From: Vicinamibacteria bacterium
GTDB lineage: Bacteria; Acidobacteriota; Vicinamibacteria; Fen-336
Length of the DNA stretch: 64,000 nt
Assembly (NCBI GenBank): GCA_035570235.1
Contig: DATMML010000073.1
Span: 1 to 64,000 of the forward strand
Direction: 5' to 3'
Part shown: piece after piece, positions 38,601 to 49,106 of the stretch
How positions within the stretch are numbered: the stretch's first letter is position 1
How the letters are laid out: each line of letters begins with the position of its first letter
Notes under the pieces: generated by a model
What the model saw: only the letters and a program-made list of their open reading frames with translations
Database searches by the model: none
Told to the model about the DNA's origin: nothing
Translations under genes and position numbers: made by a program

Positions 38601-39359
38601 CTATGTGGCTGAGCCCCTGAGGGTTCGGCCACTATCGGGGGGTTGCGGAGTCTCCGCCACGCGCAGCGCCGCCGCTTGGACCAGGGGTCGCAAACCGGGG
38701 GTCTCGGCCACGCGCAGGAGGTCTCTTCGGGTGAGGGAACTGAGCTGGAGGAGCGCCAGGGGGAGGGGCGTGCGGGGCTGCAAGGCGAGGGCCAGCCGGA
38801 CGCCGTAGCACTCCGACCAGCGCGGGGAGGAGACCGCGGCCTCGATCAGGGCGCCGGAAACCTCGGGCTGCCGAAGCGCGAGCAGGAAGTCCTCCTCCCT
38901 CAGCCGGGGGTTGATGAGGGCCGCGCGGGCCACCTTGGGCCCCGGGTCGGAAAGCAAGGGGCGGAGGACGGCGGGGGTCGCGATCTTGGCTAGCGTCACC
39001 CGTTCGCCCAGCCGGAGGTCGGGGAGCAGGTCCTTCAGAATGGCCTCGCTGCGCACCCGCACCGCGCCCGGCACGTGGGGGCTGGCGGCCACGTCCGCAA
39101 GGTCGCGCCAATAGAGCGAGGGCAAGAGCCGGAGCGAGAGGGCGCGGGGCGCGTTCGGGTTCAACACCAGCTTGCCGAGAACGTGGGCACGCTCGGACCA
39201 AGGGGGGGTCGTGCCGACGAGTTCGAGGAACCGAACGGGCAGGGCCCGTCGGAGCAGGCTGATGAGCACGCTGTCCTCGGGATCGTGGCGGGTGAGCGCC
39301 TCTCGCAGCCGCTCCCCGTGCGGCCCGGCCTGGAGGATCTCCGCGTGGAGGGCCTCCAT
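38601..39359 (-). CDS. Armadillo/HEAT-like protein, paralogue of the 36652 gene
   Basis: 252 residues from ATG 39359; a GTG at 39389 is an alternative with GGGGGG 8 bases upstream. The module WSERAHVLGKLVLNPNAPRALSLRLLPSLYWRDLADVAASPHVPGAVR aligns with the repeat unit of the protein encoded at 36652. No membrane segment. Function unknown; a helical scaffold is the best guess. Its stop lies right at the -35 of the downstream operon promoter, so that promoter separates it from the operon. Confidence 0.65.
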   Translation of the reverse strand: MEALHAEILQAGPHGERLREALTRHDPEDSVLISLLRRALPVRFLELVGTTPPWSERAHVLGKLVLNPNAPRALSLRLLPSLYWRDLADVAASPHVPGAVRVRSEAILKDLLPDLRLGERVTLAKIATPAVLRPLLSDPGPKVARAALINPRLREEDFLLALRQPEVSGALIEAAVSSPRWSECYGVRLALALQPRTPLPLALLQLSSLTRRDLLRVAETPGLRPLVQAAALRVAETPQPPDSGRTLRGSAT

Positions 39360-39428
39360 GGCACCCTCGGGGGCCGGCTTGGCCCTCACGGTCGCGCCCC
39401 CCTACTCCCCGGCCCTCCTCTGCCGGGC

Positions 39429-39662
39429 TCAGCCACGGCCACCGGGGGGGGAGAGGTGCTGGCGGACATCGTGGAGCGCCAAAACGATGTTGACCAGCCC
39501 AAGGCCGGTCACCGCTCCCCGGGTGAAGGCGCTCAGCAGCACGGCCCGCACCGCGGGATGCGGCTGCAGGAGGTAGTTGGTGTCCCAGAGCGAGGTCCAG
39601 GGCGCCCAGGCCAAGATGAGTCCCACTAGGAGCGAGCTAAAGATGGAGAGGAAGGGGGCCAT
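39429..39662 (-). CDS. Small membrane protein, two helices
   Basis: 77 residues with two hydrophobic segments: residues 4-24 (FLSIFSSLLVGLILAWAPWTS) and 44-64 (SAFTRGAVTGLGLVNIVLAL). A Trp/Tyr-rich periplasmic loop (WDTNYLLQPHPAVR) lies between. It looks like a reduced version of small inner-membrane proteins found near helical scaffold genes; I cannot name a family. It lies between the giant TPR gene and the armadillo-like gene, on the same strand. Confidence 0.6.
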   Translation of the reverse strand: MAPFLSIFSSLLVGLILAWAPWTSLWDTNYLLQPHPAVRAVLLSAFTRGAVTGLGLVNIVLALHDVRQHLSPPGGRG

Positions 39663-39696
39663 GGGTTGACGACGTTCTCCCGCCGCGGGGGCCGGC

Positions 39697-42600
39697 CTAG
39701 CGCAGGGCCGCCCGCAGGTCGCGGACCTTGGTGGCCACGTCGCGGAAGTTGGCGTCCTGGCCGTAGAGGTCGGTGAAGACGTGCAGGGCCTTGTCCGTAT
39801 CCCCGGCCGCCTCCAGCGCGCTGGCGAGATCGTAGCGGAGACCTTGGTATTCCTCCTCGCTCCGGTCAGGGGCGGTCAGGCCTTTCTCAAACCACTTCAC
39901 CGCCAGCTTGGCCATGCCCTTCTCCAGAAAGCAGATGCCGAGCATGCTGCTGCATTCAAGGAGGCGGTTCTCGTCCTTGGCCGCCAGCTGGAACTCGGCG
40001 ATGGCCTCGTCGATGAGCCCCATCTCCTTGTAGGCGATGCCGAGGTTGTAGCGGGTGTCGTAGTCCTCCTTGCCCAGCTGCTTGTCGACGCCCTTCTTGA
40101 ACTCCTTGAAGATGTCGGCGAGGCCGGCGTCGCCGAGGTCCGTCCCCGAGGCCGGGACCGGCTCCTCCACCGCCGACTGGGCGCCGAACAGGCCTCCGAG
40201 CTCCGCCCCCAGGTCCAGTCCGCCCTCCTCCGCCGGCGGAGGGGCCGGCTCGGGTTCGTCGAGACCGAGCTCGCCCAGCGGGTCGTCGAGCAACGAATGC
40301 GGCCGGACCTCCGCCCGCAGCGGCGGCTCGTCCACCAGATCGGCGGCTTCGTCGGGAGGCGGAGCGCTGGGGACCCGCGGTCGAGACGGCGGCGGCGGAA
40401 TTTTAGCCTCGTCGAGGCCCAGCTCCGCCATCTTGCGCGCGATCGCGGGATGACCGGAATACCGTTCCCCGATCTCGCTCAGGGCCTCTTTGGCATCGTC
40501 GACGAAGCCCAGGGAGATGTAGGACTCGACCTCGTCCAGGACCTTCTGCAGCTCGGCCGGGATCCCGCCGCTGGGCGGGGGGGCGGGCGGCGCCTTCGGG
40601 GGCGGGGCCGGCTTCTTCGCCGTCGGCGGCGGCATCGGCAGGGCGGCGGGCTTGGGGACGATCCTTGAGGGCTTGGGAGGAGGAGCGACCGGCCGGGGAG
40701 GGGGCGCGACGGGCCGGGGGGCAGCGGCGACCGGTGGCGGAGGCACGGGGGCGGGACGCGGCGGCTCAGGGGCGGGGCGCGCCGGGGCTTTCTTGGCCGG
40801 CGCCGGGGGGGGAGGCTCCAGCAACGGCGTCTCCTCCTCGATGCCCAGCGAAATCTCCTCTTCGAGCTCCGCCCCCCCCTCCACGTCGACCGGAACGTCG
40901 ATCTCCGTCGCGGGCTCCGCGGCTTGGGAAGGCTCCTCCTCCAAGAAATGGCCGGTCAACTCGCCCTCCGCCCCCGACTCCATCCCGAGGTCCAGAGCCT
41001 GGAGATCAGGCTCGGGGACTTGATCCAGAGCCGGCGCGTCCAGCCCGCCCTCTTCCACTTCCAGCGGGATCTCTTCTTCCACCGGATCCGGGGGCGGAGG
41101 GGCGGGGGCGGGAGCCGGCTCCTTCCGCGGCGCGGCTTTGGGGGCGGGAGGGGCGGCGGCGGGGGCGGCGGCGGCCGCGGGGGCGGGGGCCGGCGGCGGC
41201 GGAGAGAGCTGGCGTGCCTCGGCCGCGTGGGTCTCCGCAGCCGCCGCATCCCCTTTCAGGCGGAAGATCTCGGCCAGGAGCCGGGATTGCTCGGCCGCCT
41301 TCTCGTTCTCGCCCTTCTCCTTGAAGACGTCGCGCAGCTCCTGTCGAGCCTCGACGTTGTCCGCGAAACGGACGATCACCGCCTCGAGCTGGTCGCGGGC
41401 CTTGTCCACGAGACCGTATTTCCGGAACACCCTCCCCTCGGCCAGGTGCTCGTTGATGAACTCCTGGTCCTCTTCGCTGAGAGGCCCGGAGAGCTGGATC
41501 GCGGCGCGGGGGCCGGACGCGGGGGCGGCCGGGGCCGGCGCGCTCGGGGCGGAGGTCGCCTCGGGGCCCGCGAGCTCGAAGTCCTCTTCCACGACCGGGG
41601 CGGGGGCGGCGGGGGCAGTCGGCCGGCCGCCCTTCTTGGAGCGCACGAACTCCAGCTTGTTCCGGTGCTGCTCGTTCTGGGGCTCGAGCCCCACCAGGAT
41701 CTCCAGGACGGAAGCCGCCTGGTCCATCTGCCCCTGGTTGATGTAGGCCTCGACGATCTGCGAATAGGTGCCCGGGACCGCGCTGTCCTTGCGCAGCTGG
41801 CGGTAGACCTCGACGAGCTTGAGCAGGCTCTTGACGTGGGCGGGGTTCCTCTGGACGATCTGCTGGAGCAGGCTGGCCGCGCGCTCCCCTTCCTTGCGCT
41901 CCAAGAGCCGGTCCACGACCGGAAGCAGCTGCTCGTAGGCCCGATCGAACTGCCCTTGCATGAGGCACATGCGCCCCATGAGGGTGCGCGCCTCCTGATC
42001 CTGGGGATCCTGCTGCAGGAGTCGGCGGAAGATGCCGTCCGCCTCCTCCACGCGCCGAGCCCCCAGATAGGCCTCGCCCAGACGGAGCGCCACATCCTTG
42101 TCCTTCGGAGACTGCCGGCTGGCCTCCTCCAGGAAATGGATGGCCTTGTCATAGTTCTTCTGAACGAGGTGTATGCGGGCCAGCTCCACCCGGAGGCGGC
42201 TGCTCTTGGGGTCGATCTTCAGGCCCTTCTCCAGGACCTGCAGCGCCTCCGCCAGGTGGCCCTTCTTGTTCAACTCGTCGGCGATGGCGATGTGTTCCTC
42301 GACGGCCTTGGTCGCGTTCCCGTCGCGAGTGTAGAGGTCGGCCAGCTTGCTGCGGACCTTGAGGTCGGCGGGGTCGATCTCCGCCATCTTCTTCAGGGCG
42401 TCGCCCGCCTCCCGGACCCGCCCGCGCTTGATGTACTCGTCGAGGACGATCTGGTACTGGCCCTTGGCCTCCACCATGAGGCCCTGCTTCGCGTAGAGGT
42501 CGGCGAGGTTGAGGTACGGCTCGAGGGCGGAGGCGTCCAGCTTGTTGATCTGCTTCCAGAGGGCGATGGCCTTCAGGAGGAAGCCGTCCTGGGCCAGGTA

Positions 42601-42804
42601 GTTGGCCACCTTCGCGTATTCGCTCGCCGCCTCCTTGACCTTGTTGAGCCGGGTGTAAAGGTCCCCGATCTTCTTGACCGTGTTCCAGTCGCGCGGGTTG
42701 TCGTCGACGAGCTGGCGATAGAGGGTGATGGCCTTGTCGAAACGCCCGGCCTTCTCCTCCTTCTCCGCGTCCTGCTTGACCTTGACGGGGTTGATCTTGG
42801 CCAC
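39697..42804 (-). CDS. Large cytoplasmic TPR protein with Pro/Ala-rich linkers
   Basis: 1035 residues and no signal peptide. The first 390 residues are TPR repeats (KEEKAGRFDKAITLYRQLVDDNP, KVKEAASEYAKVANYLAQDG, KNYDKAIHFLEEASRQSP). More helical repeats follow (EHLAEGRVFRKYGLVDKARDQLEAV), interrupted by long Pro/Ala/Glu linkers (about 395-435 and 540-790). The C-terminal 130 residues are again TPR (NLGIAYKEMGLIDEAIAEFQLAA). Such proteins are scaffolds; several Myxococcus and Acidobacteriota TPR proteins of this layout relate to motility or secretion, but I cannot assign a partner. GTG start behind AGGTAGGGCGGGC. Confidence 0.8.
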   Translation of the reverse strand: MAKINPVKVKQDAEKEEKAGRFDKAITLYRQLVDDNPRDWNTVKKIGDLYTRLNKVKEAASEYAKVANYLAQDGFLLKAIALWKQINKLDASALEPYLNLADLYAKQGLMVEAKGQYQIVLDEYIKRGRVREAGDALKKMAEIDPADLKVRSKLADLYTRDGNATKAVEEHIAIADELNKKGHLAEALQVLEKGLKIDPKSSRLRVELARIHLVQKNYDKAIHFLEEASRQSPKDKDVALRLGEAYLGARRVEEADGIFRRLLQQDPQDQEARTLMGRMCLMQGQFDRAYEQLLPVVDRLLERKEGERAASLLQQIVQRNPAHVKSLLKLVEVYRQLRKDSAVPGTYSQIVEAYINQGQMDQAASVLEILVGLEPQNEQHRNKLEFVRSKKGGRPTAPAAPAPVVEEDFELAGPEATSAPSAPAPAAPASGPRAAIQLSGPLSEEDQEFINEHLAEGRVFRKYGLVDKARDQLEAVIVRFADNVEARQELRDVFKEKGENEKAAEQSRLLAEIFRLKGDAAAAETHAAEARQLSPPPPAPAPAAAAAPAAAPPAPKAAPRKEPAPAPAPPPPDPVEEEIPLEVEEGGLDAPALDQVPEPDLQALDLGMESGAEGELTGHFLEEEPSQAAEPATEIDVPVDVEGGAELEEEISLGIEEETPLLEPPPPAPAKKAPARPAPEPPRPAPVPPPPVAAAPRPVAPPPRPVAPPPKPSRIVPKPAALPMPPPTAKKPAPPPKAPPAPPPSGGIPAELQKVLDEVESYISLGFVDDAKEALSEIGERYSGHPAIARKMAELGLDEAKIPPPPSRPRVPSAPPPDEAADLVDEPPLRAEVRPHSLLDDPLGELGLDEPEPAPPPAEEGGLDLGAELGGLFGAQSAVEEPVPASGTDLGDAGLADIFKEFKKGVDKQLGKEDYDTRYNLGIAYKEMGLIDEAIAEFQLAAKDENRLLECSSMLGICFLEKGMAKLAVKWFEKGLTAPDRSEEEYQGLRYDLASALEAAGDTDKALHVFTDLYGQDANFRDVATKVRDLRAALR

Positions 42805-42861
42805 GCCCGCCCTACCTAGTCCCCTTGGCGGTCGGCCCGGGGAGCAAACCGCCGCCCACGC

Positions 42862-43533
42862 TCAGAACAGCCACGGCTGGGTCCCCTGGAAGGAGCGGCG
42901 GTGGATTGCGGAGGGCCCTAGGCGCCTTAGGGCAAGCCGGTGGTCTTCGCTCGCGTAGCCCATGTTGTGAGCCAGGCCGTAACCGGGATGGCGGAGGTCC
43001 CACTCCCGCATGATACCGTCCCGGGCCACCTTGGCCACGATGGAGGCGGCGGCGATGGAGACGGAGAGGGCGTCCCCCTTGATGATGGGACGCTGGGGCA
43101 GGGCGAGACCGGGAACGGTGAGCGCGTCCACGAGAAGCAGGCCCGGCCGGACGCTCAAGCTCTCCACCGCCCGCCGCATGGCCAGGTAGGTGGCGCGGAG
43201 GATGTTGAGGCAGTCGATCTCCTCCGGTTCCGCGCAACCGAGGGCCCAGGCTCGAGCCTGGCTGCGTATACGGGCGGAGAGCGACTCGCGCTGCCTCTGG
43301 GTCAGGCGTTTGGAGTCGTCCAGTCCTTGGGTGTCGAAGGCCTCGCCCAGCACCACCGCCCCCGCCACCACCGGACCGCAGAGGGCACCCCGGCCCACCT
43401 CGTCCACTCCCGCGACCAGCGCGTGGCCCTCGGCGTAAGCCTCCTCTTCGAAACGTGCGTCGCAATGAAGTTCCTCGCCCCGGTAGACGAGGGGCCGCCG
43501 GCCGCGGGCAGACCGCTTCCTACGCGCCGTCAT
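42862..43533 (-). CDS. rnhB: Ribonuclease HII
   Basis: 223 residues from ATG 43533, with a basic N-terminal extension. The catalytic carboxylates are in VAGVDEVGRGALCGPVVAGAVV (D and E), LDDSKRLTQRQRE, and LLLVDAL, with DHRLALRRLGPSAIHRRSF near the end. It cuts the RNA part of RNA-DNA hybrids and removes misincorporated ribonucleotides. It is the last gene of the ffh/rpsP/trmD/rplS operon, its usual place. Confidence 0.93.
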   Translation of the reverse strand: MTARRKRSARGRRPLVYRGEELHCDARFEEEAYAEGHALVAGVDEVGRGALCGPVVAGAVVLGEAFDTQGLDDSKRLTQRQRESLSARIRSQARAWALGCAEPEEIDCLNILRATYLAMRRAVESLSVRPGLLLVDALTVPGLALPQRPIIKGDALSVSIAAASIVAKVARDGIMREWDLRHPGYGLAHNMGYASEDHRLALRRLGPSAIHRRSFQGTQPWLF

Positions 43534-43604
43534 GACCCCATCCGGACCCCGCCTCGCGCAAGCCGCCACCTCCGGTCCGCGGTGCGCCCCTCCCCGCCCC
43601 GGAG

Positions 43605-43994
43605 CTAGGCCTCCGCTCGCTTCTCTTTCATGCGTCCGGCCTTCCCCTTGCGGTCTCTCAGGTAATAGAGCTTGGCCCGCCGCACCCGGGCCTGCTTGAC
43701 GACCTCGATCTTCTCGATGGTCTGCGCGTGCAACGGGAAGATCCGCTCCACCCCCTGTCCGAACGAGACCTTGCGGACGGTCATGGTGGCGCGGGCTCCG
43801 CTGCCCCGGAGGCCGATCACCACTCCCTCGAAGACCTGAACCCGCTCCCGCTCCGTCTCCTTGGGCTTGCCTTTGATCTCCTCCTTGACGCTCGTCTCCT
43901 TGACCCGCACGTGCACGCGCACGGTGTCGCCGGCGCTGAGTCGGGGGAGGGCCTTCTTCAGGTCGGAGGCCTCGATACTGTCGATGGGATTCAT
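43605..43994 (-). CDS. rplS: 50S ribosomal protein L19
   Basis: 129 residues from ATG 43994, behind AGGA at 8 bases; slightly longer than the usual 115. It has [18 protein letters not shown]-type sequence, [38 protein letters not shown], and the basic [22 protein letters not shown] end. L19 sits at the 30S-50S interface. The insert [19 protein letters not shown] accounts for the extra length. Confidence 0.95.
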   Translation of the reverse strand: MNPIDSIEASDLKKALPRLSAGDTVRVHVRVKETSVKEEIKGKPKETERERVQVFEGVVIGLRGSGARATMTVRKVSFGQGVERIFPLHAQTIEKIEVVKQARVRRAKLYYLRDRKGKAGRMKEKRAEA

Positions 43995-44004
43995 TTCTAT
44001 CTTC

Positions 44005-44793
44005 CTATTCCGGTAGTGCGAACGTTTCCTTCTTTGGGGTCTCCCCCGCCTCTTCCCCCCGCCCATCCTCGAGCTCGCGCAGGAGACTCTCGTCCTCCGC
44101 GGAGAGCCGGGCCGCCTTCAGCAGGTCCGGGCGTCGCTCGCGGGTCGCGCGCAGGGCTTGCTGGCGCCGCCAGCGCCGGACCCGCTCGTGGTCGCCCGAG
44201 AGGAGGACCTCCGGAACGGCCCGTCCCCGCACCACCGCCGGTCGCGTGTAGTGGGGATGGTCCAGAATGCCGTCCGCGAAGGAGTCGGCCTCCGCCGAGC
44301 CAAGGTCGCCCAGGGCCCCCGGCAGCAGCCGTACCGTGGCTTCGATGACGGCCAGGGCCCCGACTTCGCCGCCCGTGAGCACGAAGTCGCCCAGGCTCAT
44401 CTCTTCCGTGGCCAGGCCTTCCCGGACCCGCTCGTCGATCCCCTCGTAACGCCCGCAGAGCAGGAGCAGCCGGTCCAGGCCGGCATAGCGCTCGGCCGTC
44501 CGCTGGTCGAAGGGGCGGCCACGGGGAGAGAGCAGCACCACCCCCCTCCGCTCCCCGGGCGCGGCCGGGATGGCCTCCGCTGCCCGGAAGAAAGGCTCCG
44601 CCTTCATGACCATGCCTGGACCGCCCCCGAAGGGAGCGTCGTCCACGGTCCGGTGGCGGTCGTCCGTGTAGTCCCGGAGGTCGTGCACCCGTATGTCCAC
44701 GAGCCCGCTCTCGCGGGCGCGCTGCACGATACCCTCGGCGAGGGGGGCCAAGACCAAACGGGGAAAGATGGTGAGCACCTCAATCCGCAGCAT
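44005..44793 (-). CDS. trmD: tRNA (guanine37-N1)-methyltransferase
   Basis: 262 residues. The SPOUT trefoil-knot motifs are clear: [65 protein letters not shown] and [12 protein letters not shown]. It methylates G37 of tRNAs reading CNN codons with S-adenosylmethionine, preventing +1 frameshifts. The start overlaps the rimM 3' end by 14 bases. Confidence 0.95.
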   Translation of the reverse strand: MLRIEVLTIFPRLVLAPLAEGIVQRARESGLVDIRVHDLRDYTDDRHRTVDDAPFGGGPGMVMKAEPFFRAAEAIPAAPGERRGVVLLSPRGRPFDQRTAERYAGLDRLLLLCGRYEGIDERVREGLATEEMSLGDFVLTGGEVGALAVIEATVRLLPGALGDLGSAEADSFADGILDHPHYTRPAVVRGRAVPEVLLSGDHERVRRWRRQQALRATRERRPDLLKAARLSAEDESLLRELEDGRGEEAGETPKKETFALPE

Positions 44794-45316
44794 CGACCAG
44801 CTCCGGAAGGACCGCCACCAAGCGACCGCGGGAGAGGTCCACCCGCGTCACGAAGGGCGCGGCCAGGGGGATGAGCGATTCCCCCCCCGCCCCCCGCACG
44901 ACCAGCACGGGAGCGGCCGCTCCCGTCTCCAGCAGATCCACCACCGTGCCCAGCGGGCGCCCGGCCGCGTCTTCTGCGCAGAGGCCCCGGAGCTGGTGAT
45001 GGTAATACGAGCCCTCCGGCAACGGAGTGAGCTCGTCCTCATCGATGCGGATCTCCAGGCCCCGGTAACCTTCCGCCTCGTCGATCGAGTCCACGCCCTC
45101 CAGCTTGAGTACGAAGCGCCCCTTGTGGGGCCAGCAGGAGGTCACCGTCACCTCGCGGGCTCCGCCTCCGGGTCCGGGCACGAAGGCCCGGCGAAGGGAG
45201 GGGAAGCGATCGGGCCGATCGGAGAGGGACTGGGTCAGGACCTCACCCTTCCGGCCCTGGGGCTTCACGACCCGGCCGATCACGACCAGGTCGCTAAAGG
45301 TGCGGGGGGCGGTCAA
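44780..45316 (-). CDS. rimM: Ribosome maturation factor RimM
   Basis: 178 residues: N-terminal RimM barrel (DLVVIGRVVKPQGRKGEVLTQSLSDRPDRF) and C-terminal PRC-barrel-like part (YYHHQLRGLCAEDAAGRPLGTVVDLLETGAAPVLVV-like, ending FVTRVDLSRGRLVAVLPE). It assists 30S head assembly with S19. A TTG start overlaps the khpA stop (TTGA). Confidence 0.93.
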   Translation of the reverse strand: MTAPRTFSDLVVIGRVVKPQGRKGEVLTQSLSDRPDRFPSLRRAFVPGPGGGAREVTVTSCWPHKGRFVLKLEGVDSIDEAEGYRGLEIRIDEDELTPLPEGSYYHHQLRGLCAEDAAGRPLGTVVDLLETGAAAPVLVVRGAGGESLIPLAAPFVTRVDLSRGRLVAVLPELVDAAD

Positions 45317-45543
45317 TCCCGGATCTCCAGCTCGCAGGGCCGACCCCGGCGCCGGCCCACTGCCTCCAGGACCGTGCGCAGGGCGTCGGCGGTGCGGCCC
45401 CGGCGGCCGATGACCCGGCCGCGGTCGCCGGGGGCCACCTCCAGCTCCAGCACCGACACCCCCCCCTCCACGCGCTCCTCAACGAACACGTGCTCGGGCG
45501 CCTCCACCAGGGCCCGCACGAGGGTTATGAGCAGTGTCTCCAC
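45313..45543 (-). CDS. khpA: KH-domain RNA-binding protein KhpA
   Basis: 76 residues from a GTG. It is a single KH domain with the GxxG loop embedded in VAPGDRGRVIGRRGRTADALRTVL, preceded by LLITLVRALVEAPEHVFVEE. KhpA pairs with KhpB to bind RNA in many bacteria. It lies at its conserved position between rpsP and rimM. Confidence 0.92.
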   Translation of the reverse strand: METLLITLVRALVEAPEHVFVEERVEGGVSVLELEVAPGDRGRVIGRRGRTADALRTVLEAVGRRRGRPCELEIRD

Positions 45544-45548
45544 CGCTT

Positions 45549-45794
45549 CTAGCCCGCGGCCTCGGCCTTTCGCTTGAGCAGGCTGCGGACGGTGTCCGAA
45601 GCTCGAGCTCCCTTGCCGATCCAGTACTGCGCCCGCTCGGCGTCGATCTTCACCACCGCCGGGTTGCGCCGTGGATCGTAGTGCCCCAGCACCTCCACGA
45701 ATCGCCCGTCCCGCCACGCCTTGGAATCCGCGACCACCACCCGATAGTAGGGTCTCTTGGTAGTCCCCGTCCGTCTCAGTCTGATCGAGAGCAT
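45549..45794 (-). CDS. rpsP: 30S ribosomal protein S16
   Basis: 81 residues, typical length: LSIRLRRTGTTKRPYYRVVVADSKAWRDGRFVEVLGHYDPRR and the late YWIGKGARASDTVRSLL. It acts in 30S body assembly. It lies 14 bases after ffh and 5 bases before khpA. Confidence 0.95.
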   Translation of the reverse strand: MLSIRLRRTGTTKRPYYRVVVADSKAWRDGRFVEVLGHYDPRRNPAVVKIDAERAQYWIGKGARASDTVRSLLKRKAEAAG

Positions 45795-45808
45795 CCTCGT
45801 GCCTTCCT

Positions 45809-47149
45809 TTACCGAAAATGGGGCAGGCGTGCGGCCATGCGCTTCATGGCCTTGGCTCCTCCCCCCAGGCCCTTCATGAGCCTCCGCGCCTGCGCAAACT
45901 GCTTGAGAAGCCGGTTCACGTCCTCGACCGCGTTGCCGCTCCCCCGGGCAATCCGCTTCTTGCGGCTGCCGTTGATGATCGAGGAGTCGCGACGCTCCTT
46001 GGCCGTCATGGAATCGATGATGGCGATGGCCCGCCCCATCTCCGCCTCCCCCGCGTCCACGTCCACGCCCCGCAGAGAGCCGGCTCCCGGGATCATGGAC
46101 AGCACCTCATCGAGCGGTCCCATCCGCCGGAGCTGCGTCATCTGGTCCCGGTAGTCATCGAGGGTGAACTCGCCCCGGCGGAGCTTGCGGACGAGCTCCT
46201 CCCCCTTCTCGTGGTCCGCCGCTTGCTCCGCCCGCTCGATGAGGCCGAGCACGTCCCCCATGCCCAGGATGCGCGCCACCATCCGGCTGGGCAGGAACGG
46301 CTCCAGGCCGTCCACCTTCTCCCCCACCCCCGCGAACTTGACCGGGCAGCCGGTGACCGCGGCCGCGGAGAGAGCCGCCCCTCCCCGCGCGTCTCCGTCC
46401 AGCTTGGTGAGGACGATGCCGGTGATGCCGATGCGTCGGTGGAACTCCTCCGCGCTGCGGACGGCATCCTGGCCGGTGAGCGCATCCGCCACGTAGAGGA
46501 CCTCGCTGGGCTCGGCGATGGTCTTCAGCTCCTGGAGCTCCGTCATCAGCGCCTCGTCGATGTGGAGCCGGCCCGCGGTGTCCACGATGACGAAGTCGTG
46601 GCCGAGGTCCCCGGCCTCGCGGAGGGCCGAGCGCAGGAGTTCCCGGGGGTCCGAGCTCTCGAGGGGGTGATGCACCTTCTGGTCCGCCTGCGCTCCCAGC
46701 GTCCGGAGCTGCTCGCGGGCGGCTGGGCGGTTGACGTCCGTCGACACGAGGAGGGGGTGGCTCCCCCGCGCGGAGAGCCAGCGTCCGAGCTTGGCCACGG
46801 TCGTGGTCTTGCCCGAGCCTTGGAGTCCGGCCATCAGCACCACGGAGGGAGGGCGGGCCGAGGTCAGCACCCGCGGCGGCTCCTCGCCGCCCAGCACGGC
46901 CACCATCTCGTCCCGCACCACTCGCAGCACGGCTTGGTCGGGGGTGAGGCTCCTCAGCACCTCCTGGCCGGTGGCCGCCACCCGGACACGGTCCAGGAGC
47001 TGCTTGACTACTTTGAAGTGAACGTCCGCTTCCAGCAGGGCGAGCCGAACCTCACGCAGGGCTGCGTCCACGTGCGCCTCGGACAGCGCACCTTGACCCC
47101 GGAGCGACCGAAAGATCCCCTGGAGCCTTTCGCTCAGTGCTTCGAACAA
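45809..47149 (-). CDS. ffh: Signal recognition particle protein Ffh
   Basis: 446 residues from TTG 47149, giving the standard N-terminus FEALSERLQGIFRSLRG, with GAGGTG about 8 bases upstream. The frame continues upstream but is not protein-like. NG domain: GLQGSGKTTT (G1), VSTDVNRPAAREQL, VIVDTAGRLH, LTKLDGDARGG. M domain: MGPLDEVLSMIPG, then ERRDSSIINGSRKKRIARGSG for 4.5S RNA binding. Transcribed from the promoter at 47237-47265. Confidence 0.95.
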   Translation of the reverse strand: MFEALSERLQGIFRSLRGQGALSEAHVDAALREVRLALLEADVHFKVVKQLLDRVRVAATGQEVLRSLTPDQAVLRVVRDEMVAVLGGEEPPRVLTSARPPSVVLMAGLQGSGKTTTVAKLGRWLSARGSHPLLVSTDVNRPAAREQLRTLGAQADQKVHHPLESSDPRELLRSALREAGDLGHDFVIVDTAGRLHIDEALMTELQELKTIAEPSEVLYVADALTGQDAVRSAEEFHRRIGITGIVLTKLDGDARGGAALSAAAVTGCPVKFAGVGEKVDGLEPFLPSRMVARILGMGDVLGLIERAEQAADHEKGEELVRKLRRGEFTLDDYRDQMTQLRRMGPLDEVLSMIPGAGSLRGVDVDAGEAEMGRAIAIIDSMTAKERRDSSIINGSRKKRIARGSGNAVEDVNRLLKQFAQARRLMKGLGGGAKAMKRMAARLPHFR

Positions 47150-47236
47150 GAAAACGTCACCTCGATACGCGGATTCGTGCCAGATGTCGTACCCCGATGC
47201 CGCAGCGCCGCCCGGGGCAACCCAAAGCAATAGTTG

Positions 47237-47265
47237 ATCTTATGGCACAACGGTCGGTTTGTCAA
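47237..47265 (-). promoter_or_regulatory. Sigma-70 promoter of the ffh operon
   Basis: On the minus strand, TTGACA (47265 to 47260), a 17-base spacer and TAAGAT (47242 to 47237). The leader to the ffh TTG is about 80 bases. The tRNA-Leu promoter has the same hexamers and spacing. Confidence 0.78.
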
Positions 47266-47311
47266 ACCCTAAAGCCCACTCCCGCCGCGGGTTAGGCCCC
47301 CCTCCCCCGAT

Positions 47312-47773
47312 CTAGAACGTCCGGGCAATGGCCAGCAGAGCCGCCATCTTCTGGTTCGTGTCCCGAAGGCGGCTGGCCAGGGTCCGTCCGAAGGCCCAGA
47401 AGAACTTGGAGGTCAGGTCCGGGCGGTTCGCCATCAGGGTCGCTACCTCCTGGTGGGGGAGGGCCAGGACTTCGCAGTCGGTGTGGGCGATGGCGTGGGC
47501 CGAAGCCGGGCCCCCGTCGAGGAACTCCATCTCCCCGAAGAACTCCCCCGGCCGCAGGATGGCGAGGGCCTCCTCCCCCCCGCCGGGAACGGCCTTGCTG
47601 ATCCGGACCTGCCCCTGGTGGATCACCTGCAGCTGTCCACCGGGAGAGCCCTCGGTCAAGATGACGGCCCCTTCCCCGTAGCGCTTCACCAGGCCCACCA
47701 TGAGGACCTGGGCCAGCTCCTCGTCATCGAGCTCCCGAAAGAGGGACACCGTCTTCAGAAACTCTTGGATCAT
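47312..47773 (-). CDS. Cyclic-nucleotide-binding domain protein
   Basis: 153 residues, one cNMP-binding beta-roll: FRELDDEELAQVLMVGLVKRYGEGAVILTEGSPGGQLQVIHQGQVRI, then the phosphate-binding cassette GEFFGEMEFLDGGPASAHAIA with Glu but an Ala-rich replacement of the Arg-Ser pair (PASAHA where R-S/T-A is common). No helix-turn-helix or other output domain follows. The window also encodes an adenylate cyclase at 54854, a plausible source of ligand. It lies between ribBA and the ffh promoter. Confidence 0.85.
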   Translation of the reverse strand: MIQEFLKTVSLFRELDDEELAQVLMVGLVKRYGEGAVILTEGSPGGQLQVIHQGQVRISKAVPGGGEEALAILRPGEFFGEMEFLDGGPASAHAIAHTDCEVLALPHQEVATLMANRPDLTSKFFWAFGRTLASRLRDTNQKMAALLAIARTF

Positions 47774-47842
47774 GGTTGGCGCGGGCCAGCCCCCAAGAGG
47801 CGCGACCCCGCGCCCGGAAGGGGTCGTTAGACCTTGGGACGG

Positions 47843-49054
<1,212 letters not shown>

Positions 49055-49106
49055 CGCTCCCCAAGCGCGGTCCGAAAGGAGCGCGGGAGCGCTCCCCGCG
49101 CGACCC

